NCBI RefSeq assembly: GCF_000021545.1
Contig: NC_012438.1
Coordinates: forward strand, 1,362,003 to 1,426,002
Reading direction: 5' to 3'
Length of the DNA stretch: 64,000 nt
From: Sulfurihydrogenibium azorense Az-Fu1
GTDB taxonomy: Bacteria; Aquificota; Aquificia; Aquificales; Hydrogenothermaceae
Shown one piece after another: positions 45,597 through 55,823 of this stretch (positions are counted from its first letter, which is position 1; every line of letters begins with the position of its first letter). A program made the translations under genes and the position numbers. The notes beneath the pieces were generated by a model. That model saw only the letters and a program-made list of their open reading frames with translations, made no database searches and was not told the DNA's origin.

Positions 45597-46130
45597 ATGG
45601 CAGAGAAAAAGATAAAAATAGTAATATCAGGTCCTTACGCAGCAGGTAAAACTCAGTTTATAAATACTATCAGTGAAATAGAAACGGTAAAAACCGAGGC
45701 AAGAACTACAAAAGCTGGGGAGAAAGAGAAAAAAGATCACACTACAGTAGCAATGGACTTTGGTAGAATAAAAATAGATGATGAGCATACCCTTTATCTT
45801 TTCGGAACACCGGGACAATCAAGATTTGATTTTATGTGGGATATCTTAGGTAAAGGTATGGTTGGATTAGTTGTTTTAGTTGATAGTACTGACCCGGCAA
45901 CTTTCCACGAAGCAAGAAGAATAATTAACTATTTTGAATCAAGGTATCCTGCTCCTTTTGTTGTTGGTTGCAACAAACAAGACTTAAAAGGTGCATGGAG
46001 TCCAGAAGATATTAGAACTGCGTTAGATTTAGGAGAAGAGATAAAAGTTTTACCTTTAATTGCAACAGATAAAGAAAGTGTAAAAAAGGTTTTACTTGAG
46101 TTGTTGGAAGAGATAGGTAAATATATATAA
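45597..46130 (+). CDS. Small Ras-like GTPase (COG2229/MglA-related)
   Basis: A 177-residue GTPase. G1 is GPYAAGKTQFIN, the switch I region TTVAMDFG, G3 FGTPGQSRFDFMW, G4 NKQD (VGCNKQDLKG) and G5 approximately LIATDKES. As in MglA-like proteins the Asp of the usual DxxG is replaced. It would cycle between GTP and GDP states with the roadblock protein as GAP or regulator. In other bacteria the set controls polarity, motility or signalling; here the output is unknown. Last gene of the module. Confidence 0.88.
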   Translation: MAEKKIKIVISGPYAAGKTQFINTISEIETVKTEARTTKAGEKEKKDHTTVAMDFGRIKIDDEHTLYLFGTPGQSRFDFMWDILGKGMVGLVVLVDSTDPATFHEARRIINYFESRYPAPFVVGCNKQDLKGAWSPEDIRTALDLGEEIKVLPLIATDKESVKKVLLELLEEIGKYI

Positions 46131-46182
46131 AAATCCTATTTTTATTCTTTAATAAATTAATTTTTAATCTAAATTTAAAAAA

Positions 46183-46204
46183 TCCCCCTCTTTTTGCAGG
46201 GGGA
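46183..46204 (-). terminator. Terminator of acnB
   Basis: Minus-strand TCCCCCT, an 8-base loop, AGGGGGA, then TTTTTTAAATTT: a strong GC stem and U tail nine bases after the acnB stop. The plus-strand tail is poor, but the stem may also help end the GTPase-module transcript. Confidence 0.85.
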
Positions 46205-46213
46205 CAAGAAATT

Positions 46214-48784
46214 TTATACCGTAAGATATATTAACTCGTCTTTTCCTACTTGGTGGAAATTTAAGTATTTATAAATTTCGTCTTCTTTTCCAGCTAACTT
46301 TTTAGGAACTATACTCATATACTCTTCTACAGTTGGAAGTCTTCCCAAGATTGCACATACAGCTGCAAGCTCTGCACTTCCAAGGTAGACTTTAGCATCT
46401 TTACCCATTCTGTTATCAAAGTTTCTTGTACTTGTTGAAAATACCACTGCTCCATCTCTAACTCTTGCCTGGTTACCCATACATAAGCTACATCCGGGAA
46501 TTTCTACCCTTGCTCCGGCTTGACCGTATATAGCATAATAACCTTCTTCTCTAAGCTGTCTTTCATCCATCTTAGTAGGTGGGACTATCCAGAGTCTAAC
46601 AGGTACTTGTCCTTCTCCTCTAAGTATTTCTCCTAATGCTCTGTAGTGTCCTATGTTTGTCATACAGCTTCCTACAAATACTTCATCTATCTTCTTAGGT
46701 CTTCTTTCATCAGCAAGTACTTCTGATAGTGTGGCAACGTCATCTGGGTCATTTGGACAGGCCACTATAGGTTCTTTAATCTCATTTAAATCTATTTCTA
46801 TAACAGCTGCGTACTCCGCATTTTCATCAGGTTCAAGGAGTGTAGGATTATCAAGCCATGCTTTCATTTTATCTGCTCTTCTTCTTAGTGTTCTTGCATC
46901 TTGGTATCCTGCTTCTATCATTGCTTCAATAAGTTTTATATTAGATTGTATATACTCTATTACAGGTTCTTTATTTAACCTTACTGTACAAGCTGCAGCA
47001 CTTCTTTCTGCTGATGCATCTGCAAACTCAAAAGCCTGCTCAACTTTTAAATATGGTAATCCTTCAATTTCTAAAATTCTTCCTGCAAATACGTTCTTCT
47101 TACCTTTCTTCTCAACTGTTAATAAGCCTTGTTTTATAGCGTAGTAAGGTATTGCATTTACAAGGTCTCTTATAGTTATTCCTGGTTGTATTTCCCCTTT
47201 AAACCTAACTAACACAGATTCAGGCATAACCAGAGGCATCGTTCCAGTAACAGCTGCAAATGCTACTAAACCAGAGCCAGCTGGGAAAGATATTCCTATT
47301 GGGAATCTTGTATGACTGTCTCCACCTGTTCCTACTGTATCCGGTAAAACCATTCTATTTAACCAAGAGTGGATAATTCCGTCCCCTGGTCTTAAGGATA
47401 CTCCACCTCTACTGATTATAAATGGAGGTAATGTGTGATGAAGTTTTACGTCTTCAGGTTTTGGATATGCTGCAGTATGACAGAAGCTCTGGAGTACAAA
47501 ATCACAGCTAAATCCAAGTGCTGCAAGCTCTATTATCTCGTCTCTTGTCATTGGACCGGTTGTGTCCTGACTTCCTACTGTTAACACCTGAGGCTCGACG
47601 TACATTCCCGGTCTAACTCCAGGCATTCCACAGGCTTTACCTACAATTTTCTGGGCTAAAGTATAACCTACTCCTTCTTTTTCAGGTGGTTGCTTTGGTC
47701 TTATGAAAATGTTTTCTTCACCAAGACCTAAAACTTCTCTTGCCTTTCTTGTTAATCCTCTTCCTATAATTAGAGGTATTCTACCACCAGCTCTTACTTC
47801 ATCTGGAAGTGTGTTTGGTTTCAGCTCAAACTCTGATACTACTTCACCGTTTTTAACTATCTTTCCTTCGTATGGATATATTTCTATAACGTCTCCTGTT
47901 TCAAGTTTTGTAACATCTGCTTGTATAGGAAGAGCTCCTGAATCTTCAAGGGTGTTAAAGAATATAGGTGCTATGATACCACCTATTACAATACCTCCTG
48001 TTCTTTTGTTTGGGACATGAGGAATATCTCTTCCTATATGCCATATTAGAGAGTTTGCTGCAGACTTTCTACTTGAACCAGTTCCTACAACGTCTCCTAC
48101 AAAAGCTACTGGATATCCTGATTTTTTAAGTTCGTTTATCTTCTCAATTGCATCTGGCATTTTTGCTTTTAACATACTTAATGCATGGAGAGGAATATCA
48201 CTTCTTGTTGATGCTTCAGTTGCAGGAGAAAGATCATCAGTAGTTATTTCTCCCGGAACTTTAAAGACTATAGCTGTTATTTTTTCTGGTAAAGGCTCTT
48301 TATTTAAAAACCATTCTGCATTAGCCCATGACTCTAAAACTTCTTTAGCGTACTTATTTGTTTTAGAAAGTTCAACTATATCGTTAAACGCGTCGTAAAC
48401 TAAAAGTGTATTTTTAAGAGCGTTTGCAGCTTCTTGAGCAACTTCTGGGTCTTTATGGGAAAGTGCATCTATCAAAGGCTTTACATTATAACCACCAAGC
48501 ATCGTTCCCAGTATCTGAACAGCTCTTTTTGGAGATATAGCAGAAGAGTGTGCTTTTCCTTGGACTATGTCGTTTAAAAATGCCGCTTTTACGTAAGCTC
48601 CTTCATCAACACCGGGACTTACCCTGTTGACGAGTAAATCCATTAAAAATTCTTCTTCGATTATAGGTACTTCCTTAAGAAGCTCTATTAAAGCCGCTAC
48701 TTGCTTTGCATTTAAAGGTTTAGGAGGTATCCCTAACTTTGCCCTTTCTTCCATATGTTGTCTATATTCTGCTAAAAATCCCAT
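46214..48784 (-). CDS. acnB: Aconitate hydratase B
   Basis: An 856-residue aconitase of the AcnB type: an N-terminal helical repeat domain (1-160), then the swivel domain placed before the catalytic domains. Cluster Cys are in [10 protein letters not shown] and [11 protein letters not shown]. Other active-site segments are [22 protein letters not shown] and the Ser in [12 protein letters not shown]. It interconverts citrate and isocitrate in either direction of the TCA cycle and depends on Fe-S supply from the operon at 9-13 kb. It is divergent from the 2-oxoacid dehydrogenase genes. Confidence 0.97.
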   Translation of the reverse strand: MGFLAEYRQHMEERAKLGIPPKPLNAKQVAALIELLKEVPIIEEEFLMDLLVNRVSPGVDEGAYVKAAFLNDIVQGKAHSSAISPKRAVQILGTMLGGYNVKPLIDALSHKDPEVAQEAANALKNTLLVYDAFNDIVELSKTNKYAKEVLESWANAEWFLNKEPLPEKITAIVFKVPGEITTDDLSPATEASTRSDIPLHALSMLKAKMPDAIEKINELKKSGYPVAFVGDVVGTGSSRKSAANSLIWHIGRDIPHVPNKRTGGIVIGGIIAPIFFNTLEDSGALPIQADVTKLETGDVIEIYPYEGKIVKNGEVVSEFELKPNTLPDEVRAGGRIPLIIGRGLTRKAREVLGLGEENIFIRPKQPPEKEGVGYTLAQKIVGKACGMPGVRPGMYVEPQVLTVGSQDTTGPMTRDEIIELAALGFSCDFVLQSFCHTAAYPKPEDVKLHHTLPPFIISRGGVSLRPGDGIIHSWLNRMVLPDTVGTGGDSHTRFPIGISFPAGSGLVAFAAVTGTMPLVMPESVLVRFKGEIQPGITIRDLVNAIPYYAIKQGLLTVEKKGKKNVFAGRILEIEGLPYLKVEQAFEFADASAERSAAACTVRLNKEPVIEYIQSNIKLIEAMIEAGYQDARTLRRRADKMKAWLDNPTLLEPDENAEYAAVIEIDLNEIKEPIVACPNDPDDVATLSEVLADERRPKKIDEVFVGSCMTNIGHYRALGEILRGEGQVPVRLWIVPPTKMDERQLREEGYYAIYGQAGARVEIPGCSLCMGNQARVRDGAVVFSTSTRNFDNRMGKDAKVYLGSAELAAVCAILGRLPTVEEYMSIVPKKLAGKEDEIYKYLNFHQVGKDELIYLTV

Positions 48785-48957
48785 TTTTACTACCTCATCA
48801 AATAATTTTCTAAATATTATATGTAATCATCAAAGAAAAATCAAACAATGTTATATTTAAGTTCTAATATTTTCCTTTTCTTTAATTATTGCAAGATTTG
48901 AAATCTGTTTGTAGATTTAAAATAAAAGTAAGCTGTCTAAAAAATGAGGAGTCTAAT

Positions 48958-49917
48958 ATGGAACAGTCATTAGCAGAAAAATTTTATTATTTTATGAAGC
49001 TTGGAAGAGTTTTTGAACTAAGGGCAAAAGAAGAGTATATGAAAGGAAACATTGGAGGTTTTTTACATTTAGCTATAGGAGAAGAAGCTGTCCACGTGGG
49101 AGCTACCATAGCATTTGATAAAGGTGATATTTTTGTTCATTACAGAGACCATGTTTATGCTCTGGCAAAAGGGATAGACCCAAAATACTTAATGGCTGAA
49201 TTGTTTGGAAAGAAAACAGGAATATCTAAAGGTAAAGGTGGGTCTATGCATTTTTATGAACCTTCACTTAACTTTTATGGAGGAAATGCTATTGTAGGAG
49301 CTCATATTCCCCATAGTGTTGGTATGGCTTACGCAAGAAAATTTAAAGGAGAAAACACAGGTGTTTTAGTAGCCTTTGGAGATGGTGCAACAAATGCAGG
49401 AAATTTTTATGAATCTTTAAATTTAGCTTCACTGTGGAAACTACCTGTTTTATTTTTATGTGAAAATAATTACTACGCTATTGGAACACGGATAGATAGA
49501 GCTTCAGCGATAACAGACATTTATTTAAAAGCAAAACCTTATATGCTTTCAAAACAGATTGATGGAATGGATATATTTGAAGTATACAAAGCAGTAAAAG
49601 AGGCGAAAGAGTACATTCAAGAAGAATCAAAACCTTACTTTATAGAAGCAATTACTTATAGATACGAACCTCACTCTATGAGTGATACTGGAAACTATAG
49701 GTCTGTAAGGGAGTTAGAGATAGCAAAAAGTAAAGACCCTATTGAAAAGTTAAAAAAATCTGGATTATTATCAGAGAATTATATCAACTACATAGATAAC
49801 CTTGTGGAAAAAGAGATAGAAGAAGCTGTAGAGTTTGCCAAAAACTCTCCCGAACCTGAAGAGATAGAACTTTATACCGATGTATTTTGTGAGGTATGTA
49901 AAAATGTTCTACCGTGA
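48958..49917 (+). CDS. pdhA: 2-oxoacid dehydrogenase E1 alpha (pyruvate dehydrogenase type)
   Basis: A 319-residue thiamine diphosphate subunit. KGKGGSMHFY, the TPP motif GDGATNAGNFYESLNLAS ending in CENN, YAIGT and the phosphorylation-loop-like YRYEPHSMSDTGNYR are typical of pyruvate/acetoin dehydrogenase E1 alpha. ATG 48958 has SD GAGGAG; a long upstream in-frame extension lacks one. It overlaps pdhB. No E3 gene is adjacent. The branched-chain or acetoin enzyme is an alternative. Confidence 0.88.
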   Translation: MEQSLAEKFYYFMKLGRVFELRAKEEYMKGNIGGFLHLAIGEEAVHVGATIAFDKGDIFVHYRDHVYALAKGIDPKYLMAELFGKKTGISKGKGGSMHFYEPSLNFYGGNAIVGAHIPHSVGMAYARKFKGENTGVLVAFGDGATNAGNFYESLNLASLWKLPVLFLCENNYYAIGTRIDRASAITDIYLKAKPYMLSKQIDGMDIFEVYKAVKEAKEYIQEESKPYFIEAITYRYEPHSMSDTGNYRSVRELEIAKSKDPIEKLKKSGLLSENYINYIDNLVEKEIEEAVEFAKNSPEPEEIELYTDVFCEVCKNVLP

Positions 49918-50881
49918 AGCTTTAAATCTTGCTATCGATGAAATGATGGAAATTGATGAGTCTGTTGTTATCTTAGGAGAAGATGTAGGATTTTACGGAG
50001 GTAATTACAAGGTTACAGAAGGGCTTTACGCAAAGTATGGAGAAAAAAGAGTAATAGATACACCTATAGCAGAGAACTCTATTGTAGGAATCGCCATTGG
50101 TATGGCTTTAGGAGGTTTAAGACCTATTGCAGAGATAATGACAGCAAATTTTGCAATGCTTGCAATGGACCAGATAGTAAACAACATGGCAAAACTCAGG
50201 TATATGAGTGGAGGAAAGATAGTTTTACCTATGGTTGTTAGAATGCCACAGGGTGTTGTAAAGCAACTTGCATCTCAACACTCCCAAAGTTTAGAGTCTC
50301 TATTTGCTGGTATACCAGGTCTTAGAGTCTTCACTGCTTCTGATTGTATAACAGCTTACCATGGATTAAAAACAGCAATTAAATTAGATGACCCAGTTGT
50401 ATTCTTAGAGCATACCCTTTTATACTTTGAAAAGTTTGACCTACCTAAAGATAGTTTTTATAATCCTTTCAAAGCAAGGGTTTTAAAGGAAGGTAAAGAT
50501 CTAACAATATTTTCTTATTTAAAAATGGTTCACGATGTTTTAAAGGTTGTAGATAAGATAGAAAGTACATTAAACGTATCAGTTGAAGTTATAGATGTAG
50601 GACCTTTAAATCCTTTAGATTTAGAAACTTTGACAAATTCAGTTAAAAAAACAAAAAGATTCGTAATAGTAGAAGAAAATCCAAAACACGGTGGATTTGG
50701 AGCCCAGATAGTTAGCAGTATTTTAGAAGAATGTTTTTATAACTTAGATGCTCCACCTTTAAGAATAGCAGGAGAAGACGTACCAATACCTTACAACAGA
50801 AAGTTAGAACTTTTATCAATTCCAACACCTGAAAAAATATATTTAAAAATAGTAGAGTGGGGAAAGCAAAATGGCTTATGA
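49904..50881 (+). CDS. pdhB: 2-oxoacid dehydrogenase E1 beta
   Basis: A 325-residue partner of E1 alpha. The N-terminus FYREALNLAIDEMMEIDESV, GEDVGFYGGNYKVTEG, TPIAENSIVGIAIGMA, RPIAEIMTANF and SLESLFAGIPGLRVF are conserved; the C-terminal domain has VEENPKHGGFGAQI. ATG 49904 with SD GAGGT overlaps pdhA by 14 bases. It overlaps pdhC by 11 bases, so all three proteins are made by coupled translation. Confidence 0.93.
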   Translation: MFYREALNLAIDEMMEIDESVVILGEDVGFYGGNYKVTEGLYAKYGEKRVIDTPIAENSIVGIAIGMALGGLRPIAEIMTANFAMLAMDQIVNNMAKLRYMSGGKIVLPMVVRMPQGVVKQLASQHSQSLESLFAGIPGLRVFTASDCITAYHGLKTAIKLDDPVVFLEHTLLYFEKFDLPKDSFYNPFKARVLKEGKDLTIFSYLKMVHDVLKVVDKIESTLNVSVEVIDVGPLNPLDLETLTNSVKKTKRFVIVEENPKHGGFGAQIVSSILEECFYNLDAPPLRIAGEDVPIPYNRKLELLSIPTPEKIYLKIVEWGKQNGL

Positions 50882-52115
50882 AATAGTTATGCCACAACTA
50901 ACTGATACAATGGAAACAGGGAAAATAGTCAGATGGCTAAAAAAAGAAGGAGACTATGTGGAAGTTAACGAACCTATCTTAGAAGTAGAATCAGACAAAG
51001 CAATCATGGAAGTCCCTTCTCTAAAAAGTGGTTATTTAACAAAGATTTTGTTTGATGAAGGTTCAGAAGTTCCAGTAGGAACAGTTATAGCTATAATATC
51101 TGAAAAGAAAGAAGAGAATATTCAAACTCCAGAAGTAAAATCCAAAGAAGAGAAAAAAATAGAAACAGTCAAACAAGAGATCAAAGAAATTAAAATACCA
51201 CAAACAATAGAGATCGAAACTAAAAAGCTTCCTCCTTCTACAGCATCTCCTGTTGCTAAAGTTTTAGCTAAAGAGATAGGTATAGATATTAAATCTTTAC
51301 AAGAGGAAGGTAAACTACCTATCCCCGCTCACGAAAAAGATATAAAAGAGTATATAGTAAACCAAAAGTTAGATGAAAATGTAATAAACTTACTTAAAGA
51401 CTATCAAATAAATCCAGAAGATATTATAAAGCTTTATACAAACATAGAAAAAATAACAGTGAAAGAAGTTTTAACCTACATAAAAGAAAAAAATATACCT
51501 TTAAAGAAAAGTGTAAACTCTATAAGAAAAAGCTTAATCAAAAATCTTAAAAAATCTATAGAAATTCCAGTATTTCATATATTTACAGAAGTTAATTTTT
51601 CAAATATTCCAAAAGATGCAGGTTTTACTTTAACTACTTGGCTTGTAAAAATTTTAGGAGACAGTATATATAAATACGAAAAACTAAGAACTAAAACAGA
51701 CGAAGAATACTACTACGTATATCCTACAGTAAATATATCTATTGCAGTTGATGTTGCAGGAGAACTATTTGCACCAGTTATAAAAAATGTAGAGGTAAAA
51801 ACATTAAAAGATATAGCAAAAGAATTAGAAATAATAAAACAAAAAGCAAAAGAAAGTAGATTCTCAAAAGAAGATTTAGAGGGTGCCATCTTTTCTGTAT
51901 CTAATTTAGGAATGTACAACGTTATATCATTTGACGCTATTATTCCTCCTGAATGTGTAGGAATAGTTGCAGTAGGTAAAGCAGTAGATAATATTGCTAA
52001 ACTGACATTTTCATTTGACCACAGGATAGTAAATGGCAAAGAAGCTGCAGAGTTTATAAATTTATTCCAAGAAAAGTTGGGAAATAAGGATTATATAAAC
52101 TCTCTTTTAATGTAA
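50871..52115 (+). CDS. pdhC: 2-oxoacid dehydrogenase E2 (dihydrolipoyl acyltransferase)
   Basis: A 414-residue E2 with one lipoyl domain (1-80, lipoyl Lys in VESDKAIMEV), a charged hinge (85-120), a peripheral-subunit-binding domain (about 122-165, STASPVAKVLAKEIGIDI), a second similar helical segment (about 170-210) and the catalytic domain. The active-site DHRxxDG motif reads FDHRIVNGKEAAEFI, so the Asp is Asn while the catalytic His is kept. It would transfer acyl groups to CoA. It overlaps the convergent marC gene by nine bases. Confidence 0.88.
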   Translation: MAYEIVMPQLTDTMETGKIVRWLKKEGDYVEVNEPILEVESDKAIMEVPSLKSGYLTKILFDEGSEVPVGTVIAIISEKKEENIQTPEVKSKEEKKIETVKQEIKEIKIPQTIEIETKKLPPSTASPVAKVLAKEIGIDIKSLQEEGKLPIPAHEKDIKEYIVNQKLDENVINLLKDYQINPEDIIKLYTNIEKITVKEVLTYIKEKNIPLKKSVNSIRKSLIKNLKKSIEIPVFHIFTEVNFSNIPKDAGFTLTTWLVKILGDSIYKYEKLRTKTDEEYYYVYPTVNISIAVDVAGELFAPVIKNVEVKTLKDIAKELEIIKQKAKESRFSKEDLEGAIFSVSNLGMYNVISFDAIIPPECVGIVAVGKAVDNIAKLTFSFDHRIVNGKEAAEFINLFQEKLGNKDYINSLLM

Positions 52116-52742
52116 GATAGGGAAAAAGTTTTGTTTTATACCTTTAACGATAAATTGAACAGCCAATGCCATTATAACTATTCCCATCATTCTTGAAACG
52201 ATATCTAAAAATATCTCTCCCAAAAGTTTTTGGATGTATTTAGATGCTTTTAAAATAAAGTAAGATATTAAAAAAGTTATTACTATTGAAATTGCAACTA
52301 TTAAAAGATTTAAGAGACTTTCTTGAGACGATGCTACTGTCATAGCTGTAACCATAGCACCTGGTCCAGCTAAAATAGGAGTAGCAACAGGAATAAGAGC
52401 TATATTTTCTAACTTTTTTATCAAAGGAATCTCTTCAGGAGATATTTTTTCTTTTAATGGTTGCCCAAATATAATGTTTATAGATATCAAAAGAAGTATA
52501 ATTCCACCTGCTATTTGGAAATCGGCAATACTAACACCCAAAATTCCAACAAAAAAGTTTCCCAAAAATAAGAAGAATATCAGTATAAAACATCCATAAA
52601 TAGAAGCTTTTTTAATAATAAATTCTCTTTCCTTATCAGAAAAATTCTTTAACACAGAGATAATCAAAGGAATAGCTCCAAAAGGATCAACTATAGCAAA
52701 AATAGAGATAGTATACTTTAGTATAAGGTACAAAACATCCAT
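52107..52742 (-). CDS. MarC family membrane protein
   Basis: A 211-residue protein with six membrane helices. Family motifs: VDPFGAIPLIISVL at the N-terminus, GNFFVGILGVSIADFQIAGG and ATPILAGPGAMVTAMTVAS. MarC/UPF0056 proteins are conserved inner-membrane proteins without an agreed transport substrate. It stands alone on the minus strand between pdhC and truA, with an AT-rich divergent promoter region of about 40 bases. Confidence 0.9.
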   Translation of the reverse strand: MDVLYLILKYTISIFAIVDPFGAIPLIISVLKNFSDKEREFIIKKASIYGCFILIFFLFLGNFFVGILGVSIADFQIAGGIILLLISINIIFGQPLKEKISPEEIPLIKKLENIALIPVATPILAGPGAMVTAMTVASSQESLLNLLIVAISIVITFLISYFILKASKYIQKLLGEIFLDIVSRMMGIVIMALAVQFIVKGIKQNFFPILH

Positions 52743-52782
52743 AACTTACCCCAGATAATTTTTATCAATTATAATATTTTTC

Positions 52783-53517
52783 ATGAAAAAAAGATATAAC
52801 TACAAACTTACAATATCATACATAGGTACAAGGTATAGTGGTTGGCAAAGACAGAAAAATGCAGTTGGTATACAGCAAATTATAGAAGACCTCCTGGAAA
52901 AACTTTTTAAAGAAAAGATAACCTTAATTGGTTCAGGAAGGACAGATGCGGGAGTCCATGCTTTAAATCAGGTTGCAAACTTTAAAACCTACTCCTACAA
53001 AGACCCATCTACCATTTACTCATACCTAAACGCTAAACTTCCAAGGGATATATCAGTAAAAAAAGTAGAAGAAGTAGACCTAAACTTTAACGCCCGATTT
53101 TCCGCAAAGGGAAAGACATACTTATATAGAATATATACAAAACCAGACCCATTTTTATACGGTAGAGGATGGTTTTTTGATAAAGATTTAGACATTGTAA
53201 AAATGCTTCAAGGCATTGAAATTTTAAAAAAATACAAAGATTTAACATCATTGGCAAAAGAGGGAAACTACATAAGAAAAGAAGTTGACTTAAGGGAGAT
53301 AAAACTGTACTATGATGGTAAAATAATAGATATAGAGATAACAGCTTCCCATTTTTTGAGAAACTTAGTCCGTAGGATAGTTGGACATTTAGTTGCAATA
53401 GGTAGAGGAAGCTTGTCCTTGCAAGAGTTTGAAGATATAATTAAAGCAAAAGACTCTTCTAAAGGAAAGTTTTTAGCACCACCAGAAGGATTGTATTTAA
53501 AAGAAGTTTATTACTAA
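52783..53517 (+). CDS. truA: tRNA pseudouridine synthase A
   Basis: A 244-residue enzyme making pseudouridine at tRNA positions 38-40. The start YKLTISYIGTRYSGWQRQ, the catalytic Asp in GSGRTDAGVHALNQVANF, and the C-terminal ASHFLRNLVRRIVGHLVAIG are canonical. It begins a plus-strand run (truA-era-mgtE-fabD-bioD) with 13 bases before era. Confidence 0.95.
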   Translation: MKKRYNYKLTISYIGTRYSGWQRQKNAVGIQQIIEDLLEKLFKEKITLIGSGRTDAGVHALNQVANFKTYSYKDPSTIYSYLNAKLPRDISVKKVEEVDLNFNARFSAKGKTYLYRIYTKPDPFLYGRGWFFDKDLDIVKMLQGIEILKKYKDLTSLAKEGNYIRKEVDLREIKLYYDGKIIDIEITASHFLRNLVRRIVGHLVAIGRGSLSLQEFEDIIKAKDSSKGKFLAPPEGLYLKEVYY

Positions 53518-53530
53518 AAGAGGTGTAAAA

Positions 53531-54433
53531 ATGAGTTTTAAAGCCGGATTTGTAGCGTTAGTAGGAAGACCAAACGTAGGAAAATCAACATTACTTAACA
53601 ATATACTTGGAACAAAACTAAGTATAGTAAGCCCAAAGCCACAAACAACAAGGATGAGAATACTGGGAGTAAAACATCTTCCAGACGCCCAGATAATATT
53701 TTTAGACGCTCCGGGAGTTCAAAAAGGGGGAGATTTACTCTCTAAATCAGTTTTAGAGTCTGCAGTTGCAAGTATGGAAGATGCTGATGTTATAGTTATG
53801 ATAATAGAGGCTGACAAAGGTTGGACAAAAGAGGACAAGGAAATAGTAGAGAACTACATAAAAAAGTATAACAAACCAGTAATACTTGCAATAAACAAAA
53901 TAGACAAAATTCAAAGAGACTTAGTACTACCACTGATAGAAGAGTCAACAAAGATATACGACTTTAAAGAATATGTACCAATTTCTGCTATAAAGAATAT
54001 AAACATAGATGAGCTTTTAAATACTATAAAGAAATACCTTCCAGAGTCTCCACCCCTTTACCCTGAAGATATGATTACAGACCTACCACTAAAATTATGG
54101 ATAGCAGAGATAATAAGAGAAAAAGTATTCTTTAACACAAAGCAAGAAGTACCTTATTCTGTAGCTGTAGAAGTTGAATCTATAAAAGAGGGAGAAAAGA
54201 ATAAGAATCTCCTTATTATAGATGCAGTAATATACGTAGAAAGGGATAATCACAAAGGAATAATCATAGGTAAAAAAGGTCAGATGCTAAAAAAAATAGG
54301 GTCTCAGGCAAGAGAAGAGTTAGAATTTTTACTTGGTAAAAAAGTTCATTTAAATCTTTATGTCAAGGTAAAAGAAAATTGGAAAGAAGATTTACCTCTT
54401 TTAAGGTCGCTTGGATACAATCAAATATCGTAG
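53531..54433 (+). CDS. era: GTPase Era
   Basis: A 300-residue ribosome-assembly GTPase that binds 16S rRNA. G motifs: GRPNVGKSTLLN (G1), TTR with switch I (G2), DAPGVQKG (G3), NKID (G4) and SAIKN (G5). The KH domain (about 205-295) has RDNHKGIIIGKKGQMLKKIG. SD AGAGGTG. Standard length. Confidence 0.96.
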   Translation: MSFKAGFVALVGRPNVGKSTLLNNILGTKLSIVSPKPQTTRMRILGVKHLPDAQIIFLDAPGVQKGGDLLSKSVLESAVASMEDADVIVMIIEADKGWTKEDKEIVENYIKKYNKPVILAINKIDKIQRDLVLPLIEESTKIYDFKEYVPISAIKNINIDELLNTIKKYLPESPPLYPEDMITDLPLKLWIAEIIREKVFFNTKQEVPYSVAVEVESIKEGEKNKNLLIIDAVIYVERDNHKGIIIGKKGQMLKKIGSQAREELEFLLGKKVHLNLYVKVKENWKEDLPLLRSLGYNQIS

Positions 54434-54441
54434 GTTGTTAA

Positions 54442-55812
54442 ATGAGTCCTATAATTGAAGTTTTAAAAGAAACACTGAAAAGGTCTCTTCAAAAACACGA
54501 CCTGAAAACTGTAGAGAAAATTTTGTCAAAAACCCATAAAGGAGATATAGCCGAAGTTTTTAAATACCTTTCCAAAGAAGAAAGGACAAAGATATTTAAC
54601 ATCCTTTACAAAACAAATCCTGAAAAGGCAGTTGAGGTTTTTAAAGACCTTGATGATATTGTAAAGATAGAGATTATAAGGTCTCTTCATATTAAAGATT
54701 CCGTAGATTTTATATTAAAACTACCCACACCAGAGATAGCATCAATCATAGAAAATATCCCAGAAGATGTTAAAAAGGCTGTTATTGAAAACCTAAAAGG
54801 AGAAGAGAAAGAAGAGTTAAAACATCTTCTTTCTGAAGGTGAAGACAAAGTTGCATCAATAATAAGCGATTCTTATCTTGCAGTTTTAGACACATCTACG
54901 GTAGAAGATGCTATCCAGAAAGTAAAAGAGTATAACCAAGACATTGAATTGGTTTATATATATGTAGTTGATGAAAAAAACAAATTAGTGGGCGTAATTT
55001 CACTAAAAGACCTATTAACCTATCCATCTAATCTGATGATTAAAGACATAATGAAAAGAGACTTGATAACTTTAAACATAGAAGATACTAAAGAAGAGGC
55101 TATAGAAAATTTTAGAAGGTACGATTTATATGTTCTTCCTGTTGTTGATGATGAAGGAACTTTACTTGGTGTTGTTTATATAGAAGATATTTTAGATGTT
55201 ATGTCAGAAAAAACAACAGAAGATTTCTTTAAAATGGCAGGAGCAAAAGAAGAAGAGCTGTTTTATGCAGATAAGACATTCAAAATAGCAAAGTTAAGAT
55301 TACCATGGCTTTTAATAGCAACTGTAGGAGAGTTTATCACTGCAGTTATCATAAGTTTGTTTGATTATACAATATCAGAATTTATACAAGTTGTATTTTT
55401 CCTTCCTATGGTGGCAGCTCTAAGTGGAAATATAAGTTCTCAAGCAGCGATAATAGCAGCAAGAGGACTAAGAGATGGAAGATTAACAGAAAATACCATA
55501 GATTACCTTTTTACAGTTTTTAGAGAGTTAAAAGTTGCAGTTTTTATAGGGATAATAATTGGTATTTTGGTTGGAGTTGTTGCATCTTTATGGATAAGTA
55601 ATCACATACTTGGAATTATAGTAGCAATTGCACTGTTTTTCAGTATCGTTTTTGCTGGATTGATAGGTAGTTTAGTTCCCTTTATAATGTATAAGCTTGA
55701 AAAAGACCCAACGTTAGCAACAGGACCTTTATCGTTAACCTTAACAGATATAATCGGTATATCTATATATCTTGTAGTAGCTACTTTTTTCATACATTAC
55801 CTAAAACTTTGA
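54442..55812 (+). CDS. mgtE: Magnesium transporter MgtE
   Basis: A 456-residue Mg channel. Residues 1-125 form the helical MgtE N domain (ending in repeated LP-x-EIASIIENIPED-like turns), 130-260 hold two CBS domains (including DIMKRDLITLNIEDT and LPVVDDEGTLLGVV), and 285-455 five membrane helices with the pore motifs SGNISSQAAIIAARGL and LSLTLTDIIGI. The N and CBS domains close the pore at high cytoplasmic Mg. The stop nearly touches the fabD SD. Confidence 0.95.
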   Translation: MSPIIEVLKETLKRSLQKHDLKTVEKILSKTHKGDIAEVFKYLSKEERTKIFNILYKTNPEKAVEVFKDLDDIVKIEIIRSLHIKDSVDFILKLPTPEIASIIENIPEDVKKAVIENLKGEEKEELKHLLSEGEDKVASIISDSYLAVLDTSTVEDAIQKVKEYNQDIELVYIYVVDEKNKLVGVISLKDLLTYPSNLMIKDIMKRDLITLNIEDTKEEAIENFRRYDLYVLPVVDDEGTLLGVVYIEDILDVMSEKTTEDFFKMAGAKEEELFYADKTFKIAKLRLPWLLIATVGEFITAVIISLFDYTISEFIQVVFFLPMVAALSGNISSQAAIIAARGLRDGRLTENTIDYLFTVFRELKVAVFIGIIIGILVGVVASLWISNHILGIIVAIALFFSIVFAGLIGSLVPFIMYKLEKDPTLATGPLSLTLTDIIGISIYLVVATFFIHYLKL

Positions 55813-55823
55813 AGGAGGAGTTT

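Noticed and set aside
46653-47144. A 163-codon open frame antisense to acnB
   Set aside because: It lies wholly opposite a certain gene, has no SD, and its Ser/Ile-rich composition mirrors the sense codons.
48889-48957. N-terminal extension of E1 alpha
   Set aside because: No SD upstream; the ATG at 48958 has GAGGAG at the right distance and matches family start.
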